12,002 nt of DNA from Oscillospiraceae bacterium (GTDB lineage Bacteria > Bacillota > Clostridia > Oscillospirales > Acutalibacteraceae). The notes beneath the pieces were generated by a model. The model made no database searches, was not told where the DNA came from, and was given only the letters and a program-made list of their open reading frames with translations. Positions 6,187-12,002 of the stretch are shown here, one piece after another (the first letter of the stretch is position 1; each line of letters starts with the position of its first letter). A program made the position numbers and the translations under genes. The stretch is from contig CADBPL010000150.1 in the NCBI GenBank assembly GCA_902796535.1, positions 1 through 12,002 on the forward strand, written 5' to 3'.

Positions 6187-6307
6187 ATGAGCGATTCGGT
6201 CAACAACATCATTTATGCGGCGGGTCGTGACGGAGGGGATCGGCGTCAACACCTTTGAAGTCAGTTATACGGAGCACTTTGCCATCTCCGGCTTTGAGCT
6301 GCCGTGA
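6187..6307 (+). pseudogene. frame-disrupted mini-ORF between the PBP and the amidase
   Basis: A very strong ribosome binding site (GGAAGGAG, 6175-6182) precedes an ATG at 6187. That frame reads MSDSVNNIIYA and then, near 6220, passes into GRDGGDRRQHL and stops at 6256-6258. The +1 frame from about 6221 reads RVVTEGIGVNTFEVSYTEHF and then AISGFELP, ending at 6305-6307, and looks more like a real protein. Skipping one base in the GCGGCGGG run (6217-6224) joins the two into one ~39-residue product. Possible explanations are a decayed or recently frameshifted small gene, programmed frameshifting, or a sequencing error. I do not recognise the product. It is cotranscribed with the cell-wall operon. 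Confidence 0.4.
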
Positions 6308-6351
6308 CCGGCGTCCGACCGGAATCCCGATCATACGGGGAAGGAACAAAC

Positions 6352-6999
6352 ATGAACAGAAAGAGAAAGATCATTTTAATCGTGACCGCGGCGCTGTTGG
6401 GCGCTGTGGCTGTGGGCGCGGGCATTTTTCTGGCCGTGCGTTCCCACAGCCGCGTCCCGCTGGTTTGTCTGGACGCCGGGCACGGCGGCAAGGACACCGG
6501 CGCAGTGTCGGGCGACCGGCTGGAAAAGGACGACAACCTGAAAATGACGCTGGCAGTCGGCAGGATCCTGAAAGAAGAGGGCTGCCGGGTCGTCTACACC
6601 CGAAAGGACGACTCGACCGTTTCGCTTGAAGAACGGTACACGCTGAGCAACAAAAAGAAGGCGACCATGTTTGTTGCCATTCACCGCAACAGCGCCGAAA
6701 ACGAATCGGCCAACGGCATTGAGGCATGGATCAAAAGCACGGAGCCTGCGCCGGATAAAAAGCTGGCAAAGAATATTCTCCGGCAGCTCGACAAGGTCGG
6801 CTTCGGCGCCAACCGCGGCGTGTCTGTCGGTTACCGCGGCGACAAAACGAAAAACTACGCGGTCAATTCCGGCACGAACTGCAAAAGCTGCCTGCTCGAG
6901 CTTGGCTTTTTGAGCAACGCCGAGGATAACGAGCGCTTTGATCGGAACTTTGACGCTTACGCCAAAGCCATTGCAAAGGGCATTATGCAGTCGCTGTAA
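6352..6999 (+). CDS. N-acetylmuramoyl-L-alanine amidase (Amidase_3, CwlD-like)
   Basis: A zinc amidase that cleaves the bond between N-acetylmuramic acid and the stem peptide. The 215-residue product has a basic N-terminus and one membrane anchor (about 7-29), then a catalytic domain from about 36. Zinc ligands are His44 in LDAGHGGKDTGA, Glu58 and His111 in AIHRNS; the catalytic glutamate is Glu183 in LLELGFLSNAEDNERF. The ATG at 6352 follows GGGGAAGGAAC; the frame is open further upstream, but that part has no supporting site. The length and single anchor resemble CwlD, which acts in spore cortex maturation, but vegetative amidases can look the same, so a sporulation role is only a possibility. 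It is last in the cell-wall operon. No U-rich terminator follows. Confidence 0.92.
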   Translation: MNRKRKIILIVTAALLGAVAVGAGIFLAVRSHSRVPLVCLDAGHGGKDTGAVSGDRLEKDDNLKMTLAVGRILKEEGCRVVYTRKDDSTVSLEERYTLSNKKKATMFVAIHRNSAENESANGIEAWIKSTEPAPDKKLAKNILRQLDKVGFGANRGVSVGYRGDKTKNYAVNSGTNCKSCLLELGFLSNAEDNERFDRNFDAYAKAIAKGIMQSL

Positions 7000-7116
7000 G
7001 GGCGCTCTGCCGCACAACAAAGCGATGATGCCGCGGAACATGATCGCGGTGATCGCCCCTGCCCAAAACGAAAGATGCTGTTTCAAACGGCCTGTCACAC
7101 ATTGTTAATAAATATA

Positions 7117-7125
7117 TGGTAAAAT
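7117..7125 (+). promoter_or_regulatory. possible extended -10 promoter for the polymer locus
   Basis: TGGTAAAAT matches the extended -10 form TG-N-TATAAT at all but one position and lies in the most AT-rich part of the intergenic region. No good -35 lies at the right distance, so this call is weak. It would give a leader of about 155 bases that includes the hairpin at 7140-7172. Confidence 0.35.
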
Positions 7126-7139
7126 AAACGTGATAATGT

Positions 7140-7172
7140 GCCTGTTTGGCTGCTTTTTGCCAAAAATAAGGC
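7140..7172 (+). promoter_or_regulatory. leader hairpin
   Basis: TTTGGC (7145-7150) pairs with GCCAAA (7159-7164) around an 8-base TGCTTTTT loop. An outer GCCT (7140-7143) pairs with AGGC (7169-7172). It lies just after the putative promoter. There is no following T-run, so it is not a standard terminator. Confidence 0.35.
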
Positions 7173-7286
7173 GGCGCCGCACGATCCGCGCACCGGAATC
7201 ATGCGGTTTTATCTGAAAAAACAGAAAGAGGACGCGGACGCGACAAGGTTTTCTTTTTTGGTGAGCGTCGGTGAATAAGAAAATTT

Positions 7287-7985
7287 ATGAAAATATCCGT
7301 TCTTGTCGCCGCTTATAACGGCGAAAAATATATTGCGCAGCAGCTCGCCTCCATTCTGCCGCAGCTCGGCGAAGCGGACGAACTGCTGATTTCGGACGAC
7401 AGCCGCGGCCCCCTCACCAAAGAGGCCTGCCGGCGGTTCTTGAAAGACCCGCGGGTGACCTATCTGGAAGGCCCCCACAAAGGGATCGACAAAAACAAAG
7501 AGTTTCTGCTCAGGCAATGCACCGGCGACGTGGCGTTTTTAGCCGATCAGGACGACGTCTGGCTGCCTCACAAGGTCAAACGGGTGATGGCGGCCATTCA
7601 GGGCGGCGCCTGCTGCGTGATGCATAACGCCCGCCTGACCGACAGCGACCTCAACCCCATGGGCAAATCGCTGTTCGAGGTTCGGCACGTCGGCAGGGGC
7701 ATTTTTCGCAATATGCTGTTCAACGGCTACACCGGCTGCTGCATGGCCCTGACGCGGCCGACGTTCGAGGCGGCGCTGCCGTTCCCCGAAAAGATCCCGA
7801 TGCACGACCAGTGGCTCGGCCTCGTCAGCGAGCGTCTGGGCTGGGTGCAGTTCATCGAAGAGCCGCTGATGCTCTGGCGCCGCAATGAGGGCAGCGCCAC
7901 CGGCGGCAAAACAAGCCTGCTTCAAAAAATCATCTGGCGGTTCAATATTGCCGCAGCGATGCTGCGCTACCGCAAAAACAAATGA
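7287..7985 (+). CDS. GT2 family glycosyltransferase (rhamnosyltransferase-like)
   Basis: A cytoplasmic inverting glycosyltransferase that would add a sugar from a nucleotide donor to a growing surface glycan. The 232-residue product is one GT-A domain. It opens with KISVLVAAYNGEKYIAQQL and has donor-binding ISDD at 35-38, the metal-binding DxD in LADQDDVW (Asp87-Asp90), and the acceptor-side HDQWLGL at 173-179. The short C-terminal basic tail has no clear membrane helix. The ribosome binding site is poor (GGTGA about 12 bases before the ATG). The stop overlaps an upstream ATG of the next frame and the phosphoesterase gene starts 14 bases later, so the two are cotranscribed. The donor sugar cannot be told from the sequence; DQDDVW-type enzymes in similar loci are often called rhamnosyltransferases. 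Confidence 0.9.
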   Translation: MKISVLVAAYNGEKYIAQQLASILPQLGEADELLISDDSRGPLTKEACRRFLKDPRVTYLEGPHKGIDKNKEFLLRQCTGDVAFLADQDDVWLPHKVKRVMAAIQGGACCVMHNARLTDSDLNPMGKSLFEVRHVGRGIFRNMLFNGYTGCCMALTRPTFEAALPFPEKIPMHDQWLGLVSERLGWVQFIEEPLMLWRRNEGSATGGKTSLLQKIIWRFNIAAAMLRYRKNK

Positions 7986-7999
7986 TGCGGAGGAAAAAC

Positions 8000-9178
8000 A
8001 TGAAAGCCCGGAAAAAAACGTTCCTTTGCCTTCTGGCCGCGCTGTTTCTGATCGCTGCGCTGCAGCCGGTCTGCTTTGCGCAAAGCGCGCAGCCCCGGCT
8101 GACCTTTGATGAAAACGGGGATTTCACGATTTTGCATCTGACGGACTGGCACTGTGATTATCCGCTGCCCGCGCTTCACCGGCAGCTTGTGCTGGAATCG
8201 CTCGCCGCCGCCAAGCCCGATCTGGTGGTGCTGGGGGGCGATATGAGCGAGGCCGCCAACGAGGATCAGCCCGCCGCGATCCGGGAGATCTGCGACATTT
8301 TTGTGCAGGCAAAGCTTCCCTTCGTGATCACCTTCGGCAACCACGATTATCTGCACGGCTATACCATCGACGAAATGTTCGCGTTCTACAAAGAATACGG
8401 CGGCGCTTATTTCATCGGCACGGATGAAGACCCCGCTCTGTTCGGCTGCGGCACCTGCAGCTTTCCTGTTTATTCGCATGACGGCAGCCGTGTGGCTTAC
8501 GATATCTATTGCTTCGATTCCGGCTGTGAAGTCAAGGGCAAGGGCTACGAGTCGGTGCACCCGGAACAGATCGCGTGGTATCAGGCCAAGGCGGAAGCGC
8601 GCAAGGCCGAAAACGGCGGAAAATACGTGCCCGCCGTCGTGTTCCAGCACATTATCGTGCAGGAAATATACGACAAGCTTTTCCCTGTTGCCAAAAGCTA
8701 TAACGCCGGCGTCAGGGAATATGACGGCATTTCCTACGATCTGGTTCCGATCCCCAACCTTTCCAACATGAAGAACGGTTATATTTTTGAAAAGCCCTGC
8801 CCGGGGTATTATAATTACGGCCAGCTCGACGCGATGAGCAAAAACGGCGACGTGCGCGCCATCTTCTGCGGCCACGACCATTACAACAGCTTCACCGTGG
8901 AGATCAACGGCGTCGACATTGTCAACACGCCCAGCATAAAGCCGCACATTCTGCTGCGAAAAATCAACTGGGGCTCCCGGATCGTTACGCTGCATGAGGA
9001 CGGCTCTTATGAAAGCAGAGTGCTTTTGGCGGTCGACCTCGCGGAGCAGGAAGGCTCGCAGCTCGTTTCGGCCGGTGTGCCGCGCGCTGAGCTTTTCATT
9101 GTGAAAATCTGGAAAGCGTTCGCGGATGCGTCGATGGTTTTCTGGAAAGCTGTTACCAAAATGTTTTATCGGTTCTGA
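8000..9178 (+). CDS. secreted calcineurin-like metallophosphoesterase
   Basis: A two-metal phosphoesterase of the calcineurin/purple-acid-phosphatase superfamily, probably working outside the membrane. The 392-residue product has a signal peptide (basic start, hydrophobic 8-22, likely cleavage after CFA at about 25-27). The metal-binding motifs appear in order: Asp49-x-His51 in HLTDWH, GGDM with Asp81, GNHD with Asn115-His116, His217 in VFQHII, and GHDH with His292/His294. The last ~30 residues (363-392) form a possible amphipathic, aromatic-rich helix that could hold it to the membrane. The ATG at 8000 was chosen because GGAGG (7989-7993) is 6 bases upstream; ATGs at 7982 and 7985 precede that site. 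It sits between two glycosyltransferases of a polymer locus, so its substrate may be a phosphorylated glycan or lipid carrier; this is inference. Confidence 0.92.
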   Translation: MKARKKTFLCLLAALFLIAALQPVCFAQSAQPRLTFDENGDFTILHLTDWHCDYPLPALHRQLVLESLAAAKPDLVVLGGDMSEAANEDQPAAIREICDIFVQAKLPFVITFGNHDYLHGYTIDEMFAFYKEYGGAYFIGTDEDPALFGCGTCSFPVYSHDGSRVAYDIYCFDSGCEVKGKGYESVHPEQIAWYQAKAEARKAENGGKYVPAVVFQHIIVQEIYDKLFPVAKSYNAGVREYDGISYDLVPIPNLSNMKNGYIFEKPCPGYYNYGQLDAMSKNGDVRAIFCGHDHYNSFTVEINGVDIVNTPSIKPHILLRKINWGSRIVTLHEDGSYESRVLLAVDLAEQEGSQLVSAGVPRAELFIVKIWKAFADASMVFWKAVTKMFYRF

Positions 9179-9183
9179 ACAGT

Positions 9184-9373
9184 TCGCCTTACGGCGATTC
9201 GATAGATTGCCTTGCGGCAATTCGATATACGCTCACGCTGTTCGCGTTCGATATGAGATAAATTCCTTTCTTGCCCCGCAGGGCATATCGAGTGCGTCAG
9301 CACACATCGAATCTGACAGGATATATCGAAAAATCCGTCAGGAATTTATCTCGATGTCGGGCAAAGCCCGACA
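9184..9373. repeat. multi-hairpin intergenic element with TTCGATA tags
   Basis: At least six short hairpins occur in 190 bases: TCGCC/GGCGA (9184-9197), ATTGCC/GGCAAT (9206-9221), TGCCC/GGGCA (9272-9285), GTGC/GCAC (9292-9303), CTGAC-GGAT/ATCC-GTCAG (9313-9341) and a perfect TGTCGGGC/GCCCGACA stem with an AAA loop (9355-9373). Linkers carry TTCGATA at 9198, 9221 and 9247, then the reverse form TATCGA or ATCGAA at 9286, 9306 and 9324. A perfect 12-bp inverted repeat (GAGATAAATTCC 9255-9266, GGAATTTATCTC 9341-9352) encloses three of the hairpins like a cloverleaf. It is not a tRNA: arm lengths and the T-loop do not fit. It probably belongs to a dispersed, REP- or MITE-like family. Confidence 0.75.
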
Positions 9374-10160
9374 GAAAGGACTGGTCATCATAGACTATAA
9401 AATTACCGGGTGCATCGTGACCCATAACAACATCAGGAGCATTGACGAAACGGTGAAGACCCTGCTGGAAAACACGGGGGATATCGACTTCACGCTTTAC
9501 GCCGTTGACAATGCCTCTGAAGACGGTACGCCCGAATTCATCGAGCGAACCTATCCGCAGGTTCAGGTGATTTACAACAAAAAAAACCCCGGCTTCGGCA
9601 GCGGCCACAACGTGGTGCGCGACCGGCTGGATTCCAAATATCATTGCGTCATCAACCCCGATATCAGCATTGACCGCAACGTGATCAAACAGATGGCGGA
9701 ATACATGGACAAGCACCCCGAGATCGGGCTGCTTTCCCCGAAGATCTGCTTCCCCGACGGGCGGCCGCAGATTCTGGGCAAGCGCACGCCCACGCTGCGC
9801 TATCTGGCGGCCAGCCGCCTGCGCGACGGCGGCGAGCCGAGCCCGCTGCTGCGCGAATACGCCATGCTCGACACAGACCTGAGCGCTCCGTGCGAGATCG
9901 AAAACGCGACGGGCTGCTTTATGATGTTCCGCACCGACGTGTTCCGGGAGATCGGCGGGTTTGACGAGCGCTACTTCCTTTATTTTGAGGATTGCGACAT
10001 TACCCGCACCGTGCGCACCCGAGCCAAGGTGGTTTATTACCCCGAAACGGTGGTTTACCACGTTTGGGGACGCGACAGCAAAAAAGACCTGCGCCTGACG
10101 CTGGTTCAGATCCATTCCATGTGCAAGTTCTTTGCCAAGTGGGCGTTTCGCAAAGGCTGA
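9354..10160 (+). CDS. GT2 family glycosyltransferase (WbbL/rhamnosyltransferase-like)
   Basis: A second cytoplasmic GT-A glycosyltransferase for the surface polymer. With the ATG at 9354 it has 268 residues. Domain homology starts at about residue 15 (YKITGCIVTHNN). Landmarks are VDNASEDGT (51-59), NPGFGSGHN (78-86), the metal-site segment NPDI (101-104), and the acceptor-side GGFDERYFLYFEDCDI (201-216). The N-terminal 12 residues are encoded by the last hairpin of the repeat element. An AGAAAGGA site (9373-9380) has no standard start after it; the codon 9 bases downstream is ATA (9390), exactly where relatives would begin. Either ATG-9354 is used, with AGGAA upstream, or initiation is non-standard. 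The frame also stays open upstream to 9126, through the repeat element, but that part is not protein-like. TagG follows after 20 bases. Confidence 0.88.
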   Translation: MSGKARQKGLVIIDYKITGCIVTHNNIRSIDETVKTLLENTGDIDFTLYAVDNASEDGTPEFIERTYPQVQVIYNKKNPGFGSGHNVVRDRLDSKYHCVINPDISIDRNVIKQMAEYMDKHPEIGLLSPKICFPDGRPQILGKRTPTLRYLAASRLRDGGEPSPLLREYAMLDTDLSAPCEIENATGCFMMFRTDVFREIGGFDERYFLYFEDCDITRTVRTRAKVVYYPETVVYHVWGRDSKKDLRLTLVQIHSMCKFFAKWAFRKG

Positions 10161-10180
10161 AAGAAAGGTTCTGCATTGCT

Positions 10181-11029
10181 ATGACAACGACAAAAAAGAA
10201 GGGCGTGTTTTACCGGGTGAGCCGCTACTTCCTCAATTTTAAAAAGTATCGCTACCTGCTGTATGAAATTGTGCGCAAGAACGTCAGGCTCCAATACCGC
10301 AATTCGGTGCTGGGAGTGTTCTGGACGTTTTTGCAGCCGCTCATGACCACCATTGTGCTCGCGCTCGTGTTCGGCAACATTTTCGGCAGGAGCAACGAGG
10401 GTGTGGTCTGTTACCCGCTCTACCTGCTGTGCGGCCGTTTGCTTTATGAATTCTATTCGCAGTCGACCAAGCGCGCCATGCGTTCCATCCGCAACAGCGC
10501 GAGCGTGATCAAAAAGGTGTACGTGCCCAAATACATCTACCCGCTGTCCAACGTGCTGTCCAACTTCGTCACCTTTGCCATTTCGCTGAGTGTGCTGGTG
10601 GTGATGATGGCTTATTATATGCTCATCAAAAAGGTGCCCGACCTGCACCTTACGCCCTATATTCTGCTTTCCTTCGTGCCGATCCTGATTCTGCTGGTGC
10701 TGTCGCTGGGCGTGGGCATGATCATCTGCACGCTCAACGTGTTCTTTAAAGATATGGAATACCTTTATGAAGTGTTCTGTATGCTGCTGTTCTACATGAC
10801 CCCCATTTTCTACACGGTAAAGACCCTCGGCACCAACAAATGGATCCAATATGTGCTCATGGCAAACCCGCTTTATTCCATTGTGCAGATGTTCCGCTCG
10901 TGCGTTTTATACGGCGAAATGTGGAACTGGAACTGGTTCTGGTACGCCTGCGGCTTCAGCGGCGTGATGCTGCTGCTGGGCATTTGGGTGTTCTACAAAA
11001 AGCAGGATAAATTCATTCTCCATCTGTGA
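10181..11029 (+). CDS. tagG: ABC-2 type permease of a polysaccharide/teichoic acid exporter
   Basis: The membrane half of an ABC exporter that flips undecaprenyl-linked wall polymer to the outside. The 282-residue product is typical for TagG/Wzm. It has an amphipathic N-terminal cytoplasmic part with VRLQYRNSVLGVFWTFLQPL (35-54), then about six membrane segments (roughly 52-68, 78-92, 127-149, 158-185, 195-211, 253-272). FFKDMEYLYEVF (188-199) and ANPLYSIVQMFR (228-239) are family hallmarks. AAAGG lies 12 bases before the ATG at 10181. Its ATPase partner starts 11 bases after its stop, so the pair is translated together. The symbol follows Gram-positive naming; the polymer itself is not proven to be a teichoic acid. 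Confidence 0.94.
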   Translation: MTTTKKKGVFYRVSRYFLNFKKYRYLLYEIVRKNVRLQYRNSVLGVFWTFLQPLMTTIVLALVFGNIFGRSNEGVVCYPLYLLCGRLLYEFYSQSTKRAMRSIRNSASVIKKVYVPKYIYPLSNVLSNFVTFAISLSVLVVMMAYYMLIKKVPDLHLTPYILLSFVPILILLVLSLGVGMIICTLNVFFKDMEYLYEVFCMLLFYMTPIFYTVKTLGTNKWIQYVLMANPLYSIVQMFRSCVLYGEMWNWNWFWYACGFSGVMLLLGIWVFYKKQDKFILHL

Positions 11030-11040
11030 GGTAAACAACA

Positions 11041-11784
11041 TTGGGTAAGACGGCCATCAAGGTTGACCACGTGAGCGTGCTGTTCAACCTGAACAAAGAA
11101 AAGATCGACAACGTCAAGGAATATTTCATCAAACTCGTGACGCGCAAGCTCCATTTCACCGAGTTCTGGGCGCTGCAGGATATTTCGTTTGAGGTCGAGC
11201 AGGGCGAAAGGATCGGCATTCTGGGCTTTAACGGCGCGGGCAAATCGACGCTGCTCAAGGTCATTGCCGGTGTGCTCAAGCCCACGAAGGGCAGCATTTA
11301 CGTTGACGGCGTGATCGCGCCGCTGCTGGAATTGGGCGCCGGGTTCGACATGAATTATTCCGGCAAGGAGAATATTTTTCTCTATGGCGCGACCATGGGC
11401 TATTCCCGCAAATACATCACCGAACGCTATGACGAGATCGTTGCGTTTTCCGAGCTGAAAGAATTCATCGACGTGCCCGTCAAAAACTATTCCTCAGGCA
11501 TGAAGGCGCGGCTGGGCTTTGCCATTGCCACGGCGGTCGACCCCGAGATCCTCATTCTGGATGAAGTTCTTTCCGTGGGCGACGCCAAGTTCCGCATCAA
11601 GAGCGAAAACAAAATCAAGACCATGTTCGACAAGGGCGTTACGGTTCTGTTCGTTTCGCACAACACCGCGCAGGTGCGCCGCCTTTGCAACAAGGCGATC
11701 CTGATCGATCACGGCAAGCTGATCGCCGCGGGCGAAGTGAACGAAATCTGCGACCTTTACGATGAAAAAATCAAAGCAAAATAA
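11041..11784 (+). CDS. tagH: ABC exporter ATPase for polysaccharide/teichoic acid
   Basis: The ATP-hydrolysing partner of the preceding permease. The 247-residue product has the Walker A motif GFNGAGKST (62-70), the TagH/Wzt-specific LELGAGFDMNYSGKENIFLYG segment (96-116), the signature YSSGMKARL (150-158), Walker B ILILDE (170-175) followed by VLSVGD, and the switch histidine His207 in FVSHN. It ends soon after the nucleotide-binding domain, like S. aureus TarH (about 264). It therefore lacks the substrate-binding or membrane C-terminal extension of Wzt or B. subtilis TagH, so it should not select chain ends by itself. The start is TTG at 11041 with GAGG 9 bases upstream; no better start lies nearby. 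Confidence 0.95.
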   Translation: MGKTAIKVDHVSVLFNLNKEKIDNVKEYFIKLVTRKLHFTEFWALQDISFEVEQGERIGILGFNGAGKSTLLKVIAGVLKPTKGSIYVDGVIAPLLELGAGFDMNYSGKENIFLYGATMGYSRKYITERYDEIVAFSELKEFIDVPVKNYSSGMKARLGFAIATAVDPEILILDEVLSVGDAKFRIKSENKIKTMFDKGVTVLFVSHNTAQVRRLCNKAILIDHGKLIAAGEVNEICDLYDEKIKAK

Positions 11785-11816
11785 TCAGTAACTTGTTCAA
11801 TACAGGAGGAGTCTCC

Positions 11817-12002
11817 ATGATCTTTGCAGTTGTTTTAGCGGGCGGCAAGGGCAGCCGCATGGGCAACACCGATATGCCCAAGCAGTTTTTCAAGCTGGGC
11901 GCCAAGCCGATTTTGGTGCACACGGTCGAAAAGTTTTTTGTGAACCCGCGCTTTGAAAAGGTGATCGTGCCCACGCACAAATCGTGGGTCAATCACGCGC
12001 AG
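11817..12002 (+). CDS. tarI: TarI/IspD-family cytidylyltransferase (partial, runs off the window)
   Basis: Only the first 62 codons are present. The product begins MIFAVVLAGGKGSRMGN and has the nucleotide-binding G-rich loop (7-17), the PKQF motif (21-24), and PILVHTVEKFFVNPRFEKV (31-49). The overall pattern, including SWVNHA near the end, is closer to TarI (D-ribitol-5-phosphate cytidylyltransferase) than to housekeeping IspD as I recall them. TarI makes CDP-ribitol for wall polymers, which fits its place right after tagGH. AGGAGGAG lies 6 bases upstream of the ATG. If this is TarI, an alditol-phosphate dehydrogenase such as TarJ is expected just beyond the window. IspD (isoprenoid pathway) remains an alternative. 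Confidence 0.85.
   Translation, partial: MIFAVVLAGGKGSRMGNTDMPKQFFKLGAKPILVHTVEKFFVNPRFEKVIVPTHKSWVNHAQ

Larger units (their letters stand above)
7000..7286. other. intergenic stretch between the amidase and the first glycosyltransferase
   Basis: No gene is well supported here. It contains a possible extended -10 promoter (7117-7125), a hairpin (7140-7172), and a 25-codon ATG frame (7201-7278) that starts after CCGGAAT and ends 8 bases before the glycosyltransferase ATG. That frame begins MRFYLKKQKEDADATRFSFL and could be a leader peptide, but it has no good ribosome binding site. The drop in GC content at 7100-7170 fits a promoter region that separates the cell-wall operon from the surface-polymer locus. 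Confidence 0.5.

Noticed and set aside
4948..6252. Minus-strand open frame of about 434 codons opposite the PBP gene
   Set aside because: It is a shadow of the PBP, whose three active-site motifs are intact on the plus strand.
7000..7098. Minus-strand short hydrophobic peptide reading QHLSFWAGAITAIMFRG
   Set aside because: It starts at a GTG with no ribosome binding site and runs into the antisense of the amidase gene without a stop of its own.
7967..9220. Minus-strand open frame of about 417 codons opposite the phosphoesterase
   Set aside because: The plus strand encodes a signal peptide and all metallophosphoesterase motifs; the antisense frame has no recognisable features.
9246..9352. 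tRNA or tRNA-like gene, suggested by GTTCGAT and a cloverleaf-like fold
   Set aside because: The GTTCGAT lies outside the closing stem, arm and loop lengths do not fit, and there is no acceptor/anticodon geometry. It is a repeat with nested hairpins.
9126..9353. Upstream start for the second glycosyltransferase
   Set aside because: The extra residues overlap the phosphoesterase gene and the hairpin repeat element and do not resemble any part of a GT2 enzyme.

Overview
The window looks like a chromosomal segment of a GC-rich monoderm bacterium, most likely a gut-type member of the Clostridia (Oscillospiraceae/Ruminococcaceae-like). The reasons are strong Shine-Dalgarno sites, TTGACA/TATAAT-type promoters, a FHA / FtsW-RodA / class B PBP gene run, a membrane-anchored cell-wall amidase, a TagG/TagH polymer exporter followed by a TarI-like cytidylyltransferase, and short intergenic repeats of a kind common in such genomes. 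The taxonomic placement is inference; no rRNA or tRNA gene was found.

Layout. (1) 1-427 has no supportable gene. It holds an inverted repeat, a GC-rich hairpin and two 7-bp tandem arrays, the second of which runs into the 3' end of nth. (2) 428-1057 (-) is endonuclease III (nth). A 40-residue small ORF with a good ribosome binding site (1191-1313, +) diverges from it, and its stop codon is the first triplet of a third heptad array. (3) 1421-2464 (-) is galactose mutarotase (galM). It has a near-perfect promoter that faces a second promoter driving the opposite strand; their -35 boxes form an exact 8-bp inverted repeat. (4) 2721-6999 (+) is a cell-wall operon: a membrane-anchored tandem-FHA protein, an FtsW/RodA glycosyltransferase, a short PbpA-like transpeptidase, a frame-disrupted mini-ORF, and an N-acetylmuramoyl-L-alanine amidase. 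The first three overlap at their stop/start codons. (5) 7000-7286 is intergenic, with a possible promoter and a hairpin. (6) 7287-12002 (+) is a surface-polymer locus: a GT2 glycosyltransferase, a secreted calcineurin-like phosphoesterase, a multi-hairpin repeat element, a second GT2, TagG permease, TagH ATPase, and the first 62 codons of a TarI/IspD-family cytidylyltransferase.

How it works together. Regions 4 and 6 both concern the cell envelope. The FHA-SEDS-PBP module would polymerise and crosslink peptidoglycan, with the FHA protein as a probable phosphothreonine-reading scaffold and the amidase as a remodelling enzyme. The second block would build a lipid-linked glycan or polyol-phosphate polymer in the cytoplasm (two GT2s and the CDP-alditol enzyme) and export it through TagGH.

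The observations most worth a second look are: the multi-hairpin, partly cloverleaf-like element at 9184-9373, whose last part supplies the only standard start codon near the second GT2; the symmetric divergent promoter at 2538-2620; the disrupted mini-ORF at 6187-6307; and heptad arrays that begin or end exactly at stop codons. I found no convincing wholly new multi-gene system; the novelty lies in the repeats and small ORFs.
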